From the NCBI GenBank assembly GCA_964444225.1, contig CAYUFM010000017.1, forward strand, positions 1 to 13,950: a stretch of 13,950 nucleotides of DNA, read 5' to 3'. Below the pieces are notes generated by a model. The model was not told the origin of the DNA. It worked only from the letters and a program-made list of their open reading frames with translations, and did no database searches. The DNA is from JALHOM01 sp964444225 (lineage in GTDB: Bacteria; Patescibacteriota; Saccharimonadia; Saccharimonadales; 2-12-FULL-41-12). The position numbers and the translations under genes are program-made. Below, piece by piece: positions 6,013 to 13,499 of this stretch (positions within the stretch are counted from its first letter, which is position 1; every line of letters begins with the position of its first letter).

Positions 6013-9000
6013 ATGATTATTTTAAAAAAATTTGTTAGTAAACTAAGATTTAGTAGGTCAAAATTAATTAACAGATTTTATCCAAGCCAGATAGAATCCC
6101 TAATCTTGAGCGCTGTTCGCACTCTGAGCGCACAAAGACACCGACTTATGTCGGTTTTTTTATTTTTTGTGTTCGTTTTGTCTACTTTGATACTGAGTTT
6201 TAGCCCAGTCTTTGAAGCTAAAGTAAAAGCTGAAGCTGGTGAAATCCCGGCATTAATTACCGAGAAGCAAAAAGACACCAAACTTGAAGGTGGCTCTCAG
6301 TCGGTTCTGGATAATTACACCGGCACTCAGAACGATCCATCTACGTTTAAGCCAAAAGATTGGAAGGAAGAAGAAATTGTTTCTCAGAGGAGCGAGTTTA
6401 CATCTTCTAAGCGGAATAAGGATGGGACTATAACTGTTTCACAGAGTAATGATCGGATAAACTTCAAGGAAGATAATAAATGGGAAAAAATTGACAGCAC
6501 TCTTATAGAAGATACCAATGCTGCTGATGGCAATATGGCTGGTAGCTTTTTTGGCAAGGTACAATCGGTCTTTAAGGGGCCAGCAACCTTCAAAATAAAA
6601 GAAAATGACTGGCAGGCGAGGTTTGCTCCAAGTAATGATGGCGTTGGAATGTTGCGATATCAAAAAGGTAGCCTGAATATGGTCTACCGGCCAGTAAACG
6701 CCAACAAGGTAAGACCTACCATAGAAAATACTAGTCAGGGCCAGGTTGTAACTTATCAAAATTTGTGGGACGGAATTGACGTCCAGTACGAAGTAACTAA
6801 CACCAAAATCAAAGAATTTATTGCTTTTAAAAATAAAGATGTCGCTAATCAGGTTGAGTTTAAGGTTGATGGTGCAATCTTAGAGCCAATGAAAGAACGA
6901 CCTGGGGCTTTTAAGGTAGTCGGGCATGATGTGATAGTCGCAGAACTTTCTGTTGCGCTAAATGGTAGTGGTGTCGTATCAGAACCAGTAGCAACTCAAA
7001 AGTACGAAGACTGGAAAATCAAGATAAATCTAGACCAGAAGTGGCTTCGCGGTTTGGCAGACAATAAATTTCCAGTAGTAATAGACCCAACTACTACTGG
7101 TTATTATGCTCAGGGTCTGAACTATACAGCCTTTAAGTCAGACGGGTATGTTTGTGGCTCTAACAGTTGCTACATGAATGCCGGAACACTCGATAATGGT
7201 GGCTGGAAGCACTGGAGAACAATCTTTTGTCCAAACTATAATGATTTTCTGCAACCTCAACTGCAAAGAAAAATTGTTTGGGCTGGCCTGTATCTAAATA
7301 AAAAGAATCCACCTCCAAATTATTGGTTTGGAGTAGCTGAAGCGCGATGGTTTGAAGTTTCGCATGCAACATCTATGCGATTTAACAGTATTAACTGGGG
7401 GTTGCCACGGACGTCGGCCCATATTTCTCAAGATGGCTGGATAAACATGACTCCGCAAATGCAGTATTTTGTGGGTAACAACATTGGTGGTGCATGTTTT
7501 GTTATAAATGGTGAAGAAGTAGCCGGCACAACTTGGAAGGCGTTTATAGATAACGCTTTAATGCAGTATACCTATAGTGATCAGGCGAGTGTTTCTGTAC
7601 CTGTTACACCCGCAGATAAGCAGGTAGTTGTGACTGATCAGCCTCTACTTTCAGTTAACCAAGCGACTAATCCAAATGGCGACCAAATTAAGTACTACTT
7701 TAGAATATCTACTAACCCAGACGCCGAAACAGGTAATGTCATAAATTCAGGAGATATAGATGCTAATACTTGGACAGTTCCTGAAGGAGTTTTGCAAGAT
7801 GGCCAGACTTATTATTGGCACACATATACTTCTAGATGGATAAACGGCGTAAATTGGGGTTACACAAATCCAAACTGGGTTAGATCGTTTAAGTATGACG
7901 CCAGAACAGGCAATGATTCTACTCAAAGCTTTGATAGCGCAGGGCCTATATCTATTGGTTTAGCCACAGGAAATGCTACTACTAGCACAGATTCACATAG
8001 CATGTCAGCTTTAGGCGGTTCAATCGGGTTTGGGCTAGAGTATAACTCTCCTGTAAAGAGCAAGCCAGGCTTACTTGGTCAGTATTATTCGAATAATTCT
8101 CGTAGTGGTAATCCAGTTGTATCTAGAATTGAGCAAAAAGTTGATTTTAACTGGGCTACAGGAAGTCCCTCTGCAGGTACGGTTCCGGTAGATAATTTTA
8201 GCGCTATATATAAAGGATATTTCATTTCTCCAAAGACTGATTGGTATCAGTTTGGTGGTTCTAATGACGATTGGATGGTAATTCGCGTAGACCTAGATAG
8301 CAATGGTATATATGAAACTAGTGAGACTAAATATGTTAATGCGTGTTATTCGGGAGTTTGTTACGAAAATCAAAGTGTACCATTGGCTCAAAGTAGAGTT
8401 TTCTTAACACAAGGTCAAGTTGTGCCAATACAAATTGAGTATTCAGAGTCTACGGGCAATGCTTATGCAAAAACATACATAAAAGGAGATAATTTACCTC
8501 AACAAATAATTCCAAGTGATTGGTTGCGAACGCCTCTTCGTCAGACTAATCCAACAACAGGGTTGAGAGCTAATTATTTTGCGGATAGCGGTAGTCATGT
8601 CGTACCTACAGATGTCAATACGGCATTTGCGTCACGCATAGAATCAAAAGTGGCATTTAATTATGGTGCGGGTAGTGCAGTACCTACAGGGCGAGTCGAT
8701 AACTTTATCTCAAGTCACGAAGGGTTTATAACAGTTCCGACAACCGGGTCATATCAATTTGGCACAAGAGCAGATGATTCTGCCAGAGTTTGGGTAAACG
8801 GTCAATTAGTGGTTAATGACTGGGTGCAAGATGGTTTAGCGAGCACAGTCTGGGGGACGAGTGTGAACCTTACGGGTGGTACGTCTGTACCGATTAGGGT
8901 TGAATATTATGAGGTTGGTGGCAATGCATCCCTTACTTTAAATGTTCGTGGAGCAGTAACCGAACAAGAAGTACCGTCAACATGGCTTAGTAGCAAAACT

Positions 9001-12000
9001 CAAGTTTTGCCTAATGGTTGGCAACTTAGCCTGGACGCAGATGGCAACTTGTCATATGACTATGCACGTATTAGTGCTCAGAGTGTAACACTATATGACG
9101 CTAGCGGAAGTTCATATGAATACAAATGGACTGGTAGCGCTTATAAGGCACCAGAAAACCAGTACGGTGTATTAGTCCGTAATTCAGATGGTTCGGTTAC
9201 GTTACAAGATAGTGATGGAAAAACCTATGTGTTCAATAGTGATGGACGATTGCGCGAAGCGACCTTGCCTGATGACGTTAAAAAACCAGTATCTATAAAA
9301 TATGAATATTCTGGATTACCTCCTCGTCTAAGTAAAATTGTTGATGGGGTAGACTCTAGTAGATATGGAACGTTGCACTATAAAGGTGATAGCGAGTGCG
9401 TCTCTGCGCCTGCTAACTTTGATGATAGCGCGCCAGATAATATGTTGTGTGCTTTCAAAACAAGCGACGGCGACAAGACCAACTTCTTTTATAAATCCGG
9501 TCAGTTAGCAAGAGTAGAATTACCAGGTGGAGATATAACAGATCTTGGCTATGATAGTTATGGTCGAATAGTACAACATCGTTCGAGCTTAGCTAATGAT
9601 GCGATCGTTGCGGGGGTAAGAGATAACGATGCTGGCGTAACTTCAGAAATTGTATATGACAGTTTAGGTAGGGTTAGTAATGTTATAGAGCCAGCACCTA
9701 AGGCAGGTGACAGCCGACAAGAAACTGAGTATAGATATAAGCCAAACTCTCCAACAGGAACACCGAGCGTAGTAGGAAGTACATCAGTAGCAGAGATTGG
9801 TACATCTATGCCGAATGGATTTACTAGGATTGCAGAATATGACAATTTATATAGAACAATTAAGGATATAGATAAAGCAAATCTCGCAACACTAACAGAG
9901 TGGAATAGCGTCAAAGACCTTGTCTTGTCTAATACTGATCCGACTGGCCTAAAATCTACGACTATTTATGATTATGATGATAGGCCTACGGATTCTTATG
10001 GCCCGGCTCCTTCTGCTTGGTATGGCACCGACAGAAAACCTCTACCGGCCTACGCTAGCCAGGTTCCAAGAACTCAGACTAACTATGATGAGGCTATTAC
10101 TGGCCTGGAGGTCACAGTCTTTGACAATAAAAGATTACTAAAAACGCCAAAGCTTCATGAAACTAAGTTTAACAATGTGCCTTATGCATCTTATGGTGTT
10201 GAGCTAGTTGGTGGTCCGGTTGCCCCGACAGATGGTTTGAGTTATCGGGCATCTGGCAAGATTTTGCTTGCAGAAGTTGGCAATCATAGCTTCCGGGCTT
10301 GGCATAGCGATGGTGCTAGAATTTATGTTGATGACAAATTGGTGGTGGACAACTGGGTTGATGGAGGGGAGCGCTTCAGTCCATCTGGCATATACAACAA
10401 TACGGTAGCTAATAAATGGGTTAACTATAGGCTAGAAGTTTACAAGACAGGTACAACAGGACGTGTGTTTAGTCAGATATTCAAGACTGCTCCAGGTGGC
10501 ACAGAACAAGCAAATATACCCGGTATATTAACACCAAACTATGGGCTGGCGACGTCAACCAAAGTTTATGACAGTGTGACTGGTAATGTTGTTAATAAAA
10601 CTAACTTTGGTACTAAGCCAGAGTTGGCGCAGGCGCAAAGCACGGTGGAGAACTTTGTGACTGGTGGTACAGGCGCCGACCAAAACCTAACCACAAGCAT
10701 TACCTATGAGCCATATCAAGCAGGTAGTTTGATGCGCCAAACCAGCAAAACTTTGCCAGGCGGTAGTACTACAAACTACTTGTACTACGACGCCACGGAG
10801 GCCGTTGCTAACCCGTGCGTATCTGGTAGCACGGCTGTTAGCCAGGCTGGTAGGGCAAAGGGCAAGACAGAACCCGATCCGGACGGAACCGGTCCTGGAG
10901 TGGGTCGCGCTACAGAAATCGTCTATAACGCATCCGGTGACGTTGTAGCTATTCGCTACAATCAAGAAGCATGGACTTGTATAAGCTATGATGATCGTGG
11001 GCGAACAACTCAGACTACTATCCCGGCACTAGACGACAAACCAACCAGAACTATAACCAATATCTATGCTGTAGCTGGCAACCCGCTAGTTACCAGCACT
11101 AGTGACTCATCCGGAACCGTCACTTCAGAAACTGACTTGTTGGGCAGGGTAGTTAAATACACGGACAGCAACGGTTCAGTGACGGAAAGTCAGTATGACT
11201 CGGCCGGTAAATTAACCTCACGGACTAGTCCGCTAGGCAATGAACAATTTACTTATGACAACCTAGACCGTTTGAGTACAGTTAAGCTAGACACTGTTAC
11301 ATTCGCGACGGTTACATATGACAGCTTTAGTCGAATATCGTCTGTGCAGTATCCAGCCGGGCAGTCGCTAAGCTCGATCACTCGTGATTCACTAGGCAGA
11401 GAAAATAGTACTACATTTGAATTAGGTAGTGGGCAGACTTTCAAGGATGAAGTTACTCGGAGCGTTAGCGGAGATATAATCTCTGGTACTCAGAACGGTG
11501 TAGCTAAGTCGTACACCTACGATAATGCTGGCAGACTAACCAACGCTGTAATCGGTAGTGACACTTACTCCTATGAATTTGGAGTTACTGACGCATCATG
11601 CGCAGGACTAACTGGTAACAATGTCAATGCAGGCAAAAACGGTAACCGCACAAGGTACACCATTAACGGCGTGTCTACTACTTACTGCTACAATGGTGCC
11701 GATCAGCTAATTTCTAGCTCTGACGCTAGACTTACAAATGCCCAATACGACAGTCGTGGTAATACTACGTCACTAGGTTCTGGTAGTGTAGTAACAGAGT
11801 TTGGTTATGACGCCTCTGACCGCAATACTAAGGTTAAAGAGACTAACAATGGAGAGGTAAAAGAAGTAACTTATGAGCATGACGTCCAGAGCCGAGTTAT
11901 CAAGCGCGACTTTAGTAGTCCTGGAGCCACCACCTCTACCAATTATGGCTTTACTGGATCGTCTGATGCTCCAGATTTTCTGACAGATGACGCAGGTGTT

Positions 12001-12846
12001 GTTACTGAAAAATACCTCTCCCTCCCAGGTGATGTTCTAGTAACAATAAGACCTGACCGTCCAAGTGCTGGAGGTATAACTTACTCTCTACCCAACATCC
12101 ATGGAGATATCTTTGCAACCACAAATGCTGATGGCTCCCTAATCTCCACCCACATCACTGGCCCTTATGGTGAAAATGTCCTAGGTACTACTAACCCTAA
12201 TAACACAACCACAGGCACTACCAACGGCTACGTAGGCCAACACCAAAAACTCACAGAATCCACCCTAACCCTAGAACCAACCCAAATGGGTGCTAGAGTT
12301 TACCTTGCTATCCTTGGTAGATTCCTGAGTGTTGATCCAATCGAAGGTGGGGTAGATAATAACTATGTCTACCCGACAGATCCAATTAATAACTTTGATT
12401 TGGACGGCACAGCCTGCTGGACGCCTAAGTGTTTAGGAAAAAAAATAGCTCAGAAAGTATGGAGCGGAACAAAAACCGTAGCCCGTAAAGTTAATAATGC
12501 AAGAAACAGCTTCCTGGCCTGGCAAGAACGAAATCCAAGATTAACTAACGCGATGCTTGTCTTGGCTGGAGGTAGGAGTGGTGGAAAAGGTTTCGGAAAA
12601 AGCAGTATAAATTCTAAGGTTACTAAGATTCAAGCTTCGGCACTGGGATACGGTAAGTATATTCCTGCGAATAAAGCACCGTTTAATTCTCATGGTCAGC
12701 CAGTATTCCAAAAAGGCAGTAGGTACATAACAAGGGATGTAGATAGTCATAAAGGCGGTGAATGGAAGATGTATGAAATTAGAAGAGGGCAACCAGTAAG
12801 ACTTGGCACATATGATGCTAAATTGAAAAATAGGATAGGAGACTAG
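6013..12846 (+). CDS. Giant secreted RHS/YD-repeat protein with three PA14 domains and a C-terminal Ntox21-like toxin (WapA-like)
   Basis: 2277 residues. A basic N-region of 45 residues precedes one hydrophobic segment (47-67) with possible signal-peptidase sites after Ala73 or Ala75, so export by Sec is likely. Residues about 75-360 are an RHS N-terminal region ending KFPVVIDPT; 360-520 are a DNRLRE-like beta region; 525-640 an FN3-like domain. PA14 domains, often carbohydrate-binding, lie at about 686-840, 850-995 and 1364-1512, each with an N-D-D, A-D-D or S-D-G turn; the third interrupts the YD repeats. About 15 YD repeats should build the hollow RHS shell. The core ends with RFLSVDPIEGG and DPINNFDLDG (to Gly2132). 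The 145-residue tip has GKYIPANKAPFNSHGQPVF, DVDSH, RLGT and a terminal RIGD, resembling the Ntox21 predicted RNase family. The shell probably encloses and releases the tip into target cells. The toxin family is recognised from memory, not by search. Confidence 0.93.
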   Translation: MIILKKFVSKLRFSRSKLINRFYPSQIESLILSAVRTLSAQRHRLMSVFLFFVFVLSTLILSFSPVFEAKVKAEAGEIPALITEKQKDTKLEGGSQSVLDNYTGTQNDPSTFKPKDWKEEEIVSQRSEFTSSKRNKDGTITVSQSNDRINFKEDNKWEKIDSTLIEDTNAADGNMAGSFFGKVQSVFKGPATFKIKENDWQARFAPSNDGVGMLRYQKGSLNMVYRPVNANKVRPTIENTSQGQVVTYQNLWDGIDVQYEVTNTKIKEFIAFKNKDVANQVEFKVDGAILEPMKERPGAFKVVGHDVIVAELSVALNGSGVVSEPVATQKYEDWKIKINLDQKWLRGLADNKFPVVIDPTTTGYYAQGLNYTAFKSDGYVCGSNSCYMNAGTLDNGGWKHWRTIFCPNYNDFLQPQLQRKIVWAGLYLNKKNPPPNYWFGVAEARWFEVSHATSMRFNSINWGLPRTSAHISQDGWINMTPQMQYFVGNNIGGACFVINGEEVAGTTWKAFIDNALMQYTYSDQASVSVPVTPADKQVVVTDQPLLSVNQATNPNGDQIKYYFRISTNPDAETGNVINSGDIDANTWTVPEGVLQDGQTYYWHTYTSRWINGVNWGYTNPNWVRSFKYDARTGNDSTQSFDSAGPISIGLATGNATTSTDSHSMSALGGSIGFGLEYNSPVKSKPGLLGQYYSNNSRSGNPVVSRIEQKVDFNWATGSPSAGTVPVDNFSAIYKGYFISPKTDWYQFGGSNDDWMVIRVDLDSNGIYETSETKYVNACYSGVCYENQSVPLAQSRVFLTQGQVVPIQIEYSESTGNAYAKTYIKGDNLPQQIIPSDWLRTPLRQTNPTTGLRANYFADSGSHVVPTDVNTAFASRIESKVAFNYGAGSAVPTGRVDNFISSHEGFITVPTTGSYQFGTRADDSARVWVNGQLVVNDWVQDGLASTVWGTSVNLTGGTSVPIRVEYYEVGGNASLTLNVRGAVTEQEVPSTWLSSKTQVLPNGWQLSLDADGNLSYDYARISAQSVTLYDASGSSYEYKWTGSAYKAPENQYGVLVRNSDGSVTLQDSDGKTYVFNSDGRLREATLPDDVKKPVSIKYEYSGLPPRLSKIVDGVDSSRYGTLHYKGDSECVSAPANFDDSAPDNMLCAFKTSDGDKTNFFYKSGQLARVELPGGDITDLGYDSYGRIVQHRSSLANDAIVAGVRDNDAGVTSEIVYDSLGRVSNVIEPAPKAGDSRQETEYRYKPNSPTGTPSVVGSTSVAEIGTSMPNGFTRIAEYDNLYRTIKDIDKANLATLTEWNSVKDLVLSNTDPTGLKSTTIYDYDDRPTDSYGPAPSAWYGTDRKPLPAYASQVPRTQTNYDEAITGLEVTVFDNKRLLKTPKLHETKFNNVPYASYGVELVGGPVAPTDGLSYRASGKILLAEVGNHSFRAWHSDGARIYVDDKLVVDNWVDGGERFSPSGIYNNTVANKWVNYRLEVYKTGTTGRVFSQIFKTAPGGTEQANIPGILTPNYGLATSTKVYDSVTGNVVNKTNFGTKPELAQAQSTVENFVTGGTGADQNLTTSITYEPYQAGSLMRQTSKTLPGGSTTNYLYYDATEAVANPCVSGSTAVSQAGRAKGKTEPDPDGTGPGVGRATEIVYNASGDVVAIRYNQEAWTCISYDDRGRTTQTTIPALDDKPTRTITNIYAVAGNPLVTSTSDSSGTVTSETDLLGRVVKYTDSNGSVTESQYDSAGKLTSRTSPLGNEQFTYDNLDRLSTVKLDTVTFATVTYDSFSRISSVQYPAGQSLSSITRDSLGRENSTTFELGSGQTFKDEVTRSVSGDIISGTQNGVAKSYTYDNAGRLTNAVIGSDTYSYEFGVTDASCAGLTGNNVNAGKNGNRTRYTINGVSTTYCYNGADQLISSSDARLTNAQYDSRGNTTSLGSGSVVTEFGYDASDRNTKVKETNNGEVKEVTYEHDVQSRVIKRDFSSPGATTSTNYGFTGSSDAPDFLTDDAGVVTEKYLSLPGDVLVTIRPDRPSAGGITYSLPNIHGDIFATTNADGSLISTHITGPYGENVLGTTNPNNTTTGTTNGYVGQHQKLTESTLTLEPTQMGARVYLAILGRFLSVDPIEGGVDNNYVYPTDPINNFDLDGTACWTPKCLGKKIAQKVWSGTKTVARKVNNARNSFLAWQERNPRLTNAMLVLAGGRSGGKGFGKSSINSKVTKIQASALGYGKYIPANKAPFNSHGQPVFQKGSRYITRDVDSHKGGEWKMYEIRRGQPVRLGTYDAKLKNRIGD
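6140..6168 (+). terminator. Terminator-like hairpin and U-tract inside the RHS signal-peptide codons
   Basis: ACCGAC (6140-6145), loop TTAT (6146-6149) and GTCGGT (6150-6155) form a 6-bp stem with four G-C pairs. Seven T (6155-6161), one A and six more T follow. This is the form of an intrinsic terminator, 127 bases into the coding sequence. The T-run also encodes the Phe-rich membrane segment, so it may be partly a coding by-product. Confidence 0.45.
12409..12846 (+). other. Variable toxin tip of the RHS protein (Ntox21-like domain)
   Basis: This is the polymorphic C-terminal cassette after the conserved RHS core end (Gly2132). The first ~75 residues are a linker with two cysteines and a glycine-rich stretch. 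The last ~65 hold the toxin: Lys2215, His2227, Asp2242, Asp2244, His2246, Trp2251, RLGT (from Arg2263), Asp2268 and the terminal RIGD. Remembered Ntox21 hallmarks are a conserved Lys, a D-x-D...H motif, RxG(S/T) and RxxD; RLGT and RIGD fit exactly, while DVDSH has a shorter gap to the His. The expected activity is RNA cleavage in the cytosol of the target. Confidence 0.7.
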
Positions 12847-12851
12847 ATCAA

Positions 12852-13322
12852 ATGTTTAACATCGAAATACTAGGTAAACCGTCTCGCGTAGAGTGTCAAA
12901 AACCAGGCTATAAAATGCTCCAGGGTAACATTGTAATTGGTAATTTCTCAGAGCATCTTGATGTGCCGATAGGGTATTGGTCCGCAGATGACTATTTTAG
13001 GCAGTGGCTTGAGGCTATTAAGAATATTGTTGAAGATAAAGAAAATCAGAACGCTACGCTAATTACGCAAATGTTTGACCCACTAAAGAAGGAGTTCGGT
13101 TATATCATTGAACATTGGCCTATGCATAGAGTTGGAAGTAATGTTTATCTACAAAATAAATATGAAACTGCCGAAAGCCTGGCGATGCCTTTTGAACTAA
13201 ATAATCTATATAAATCTTTGGATTATAAAAAAGAAAAAACCGCTATTGAATCTGGTGTCTCAGAGTGGTGTATAGATATATCGGATTTGCAAGAATTTGC
13301 TAATCGATTAGAGTCCAGATAG
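12852..13322 (+). CDS. Cognate immunity protein of the RHS toxin (CdiI-like)
   Basis: 156 residues, acidic, with no signal peptide or membrane segment, so cytosolic, where it would bind and block the neighbouring toxin. It begins five bases after the RHS stop. Its AGGAG (12837-12841) lies inside the last toxin codons, ten bases before the ATG, so translation is probably coupled and immunity accompanies toxin. Recognisable features are GNIVIGNFSE, GYWSADDYFRQWLEAI and HWPMHRVGSNVYLQN, which resemble, from memory, the CdiI family that accompanies Ntox21-type toxins. GC content is clearly lower than in the RHS core (15-21 G+C per 60 bases in three sampled stretches), as is usual for mobile toxin-immunity cassettes. 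The position and pairing are strong evidence; the family name is less sure. Stop is TAG. Confidence 0.8.
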   Translation: MFNIEILGKPSRVECQKPGYKMLQGNIVIGNFSEHLDVPIGYWSADDYFRQWLEAIKNIVEDKENQNATLITQMFDPLKKEFGYIIEHWPMHRVGSNVYLQNKYETAESLAMPFELNNLYKSLDYKKEKTAIESGVSEWCIDISDLQEFANRLESR

Positions 13323-13366
13323 CATTCATTGAGATATCTTTGCTAGCATAAATGCTGATGGCTCCC
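13321..13366 (+). pseudogene. 46-bp remnant of an RHS core gene
   Basis: This stretch matches 12094-12139 of the RHS gene at 40 of 46 positions by hand alignment. In the same frame it reads S-I-H-stop-D-I-F-A-S-I-N-A-D-G-S, against N-I-H-G-D-I-F-A-T-T-N-A-D-G-S in the gene. A G-to-T change makes a TGA (13330-13332), and TAG follows at 13372. It starts at the immunity stop codon and has no further RHS sequence after it. It looks like debris of an older RHS 3' end displaced by cassette exchange. Confidence 0.8.
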
Positions 13367-13429
13367 CGGTGTAGACTAAGTGTGCAACGGCTCGACGGTC
13401 ATTTTTAGAAAAACCGATCAGATATGTGA

Positions 13430-13468
13430 CGTAAATAAATTTACGCAAATTTGATCTGTAAATACAGA
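13430..13468. promoter_or_regulatory. Twin palindromes, candidate operators
   Basis: CGTAAAT (13430-13436), AA, ATTTACG (13439-13445) is a perfect 7+2+7 palindrome. TCTGTA (13455-13460), AA, TACAGA (13463-13468) is a 6+2+6 palindrome. Both have an AA centre and a GTAAAT core, with centres 24 bp apart. They lie just upstream of the -10 of the flippase-like gene, where a dimeric DNA-binding protein could act. Confidence 0.45.
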
Positions 13469-13480
13469 GCATACTCTAAT

Positions 13481-13491
13481 TGGTATATAAT
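13481..13491 (+). promoter_or_regulatory. Extended -10 box of the flippase-like gene
   Basis: TGG followed by TATATAAT (TATAAT at 13486-13491). No good -35 is visible. Only eight bases separate it from ATG 13500 and there is no Shine-Dalgarno, so the mRNA is probably leaderless. Confidence 0.55.
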
Positions 13492-13499
13492 TAGCTGAT

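Larger units (their letters stand above)
13367..13499. other. Intergenic region before the flippase-like gene
   Basis: No gene is seen. A weak hairpin CGGT (13396-13399)/ACCG (13413-13416) around an A/T-rich loop might end the immunity transcript, but no U-tract follows. The right half holds two palindromes and the promoter of the next gene, listed separately. Confidence 0.5.

Noticed and set aside
9558..9914. Minus-strand open frame of 118 residues inside the RHS gene
   Set aside because: It lies opposite strongly coding YD-repeat sequence, has no recognisable protein features, and is explained as a shadow.
12241..12290. CCCTAA-like motifs as telomere-type or array repeat
   Set aside because: Only scattered copies in an A/C-rich coding stretch, with no periodic array.
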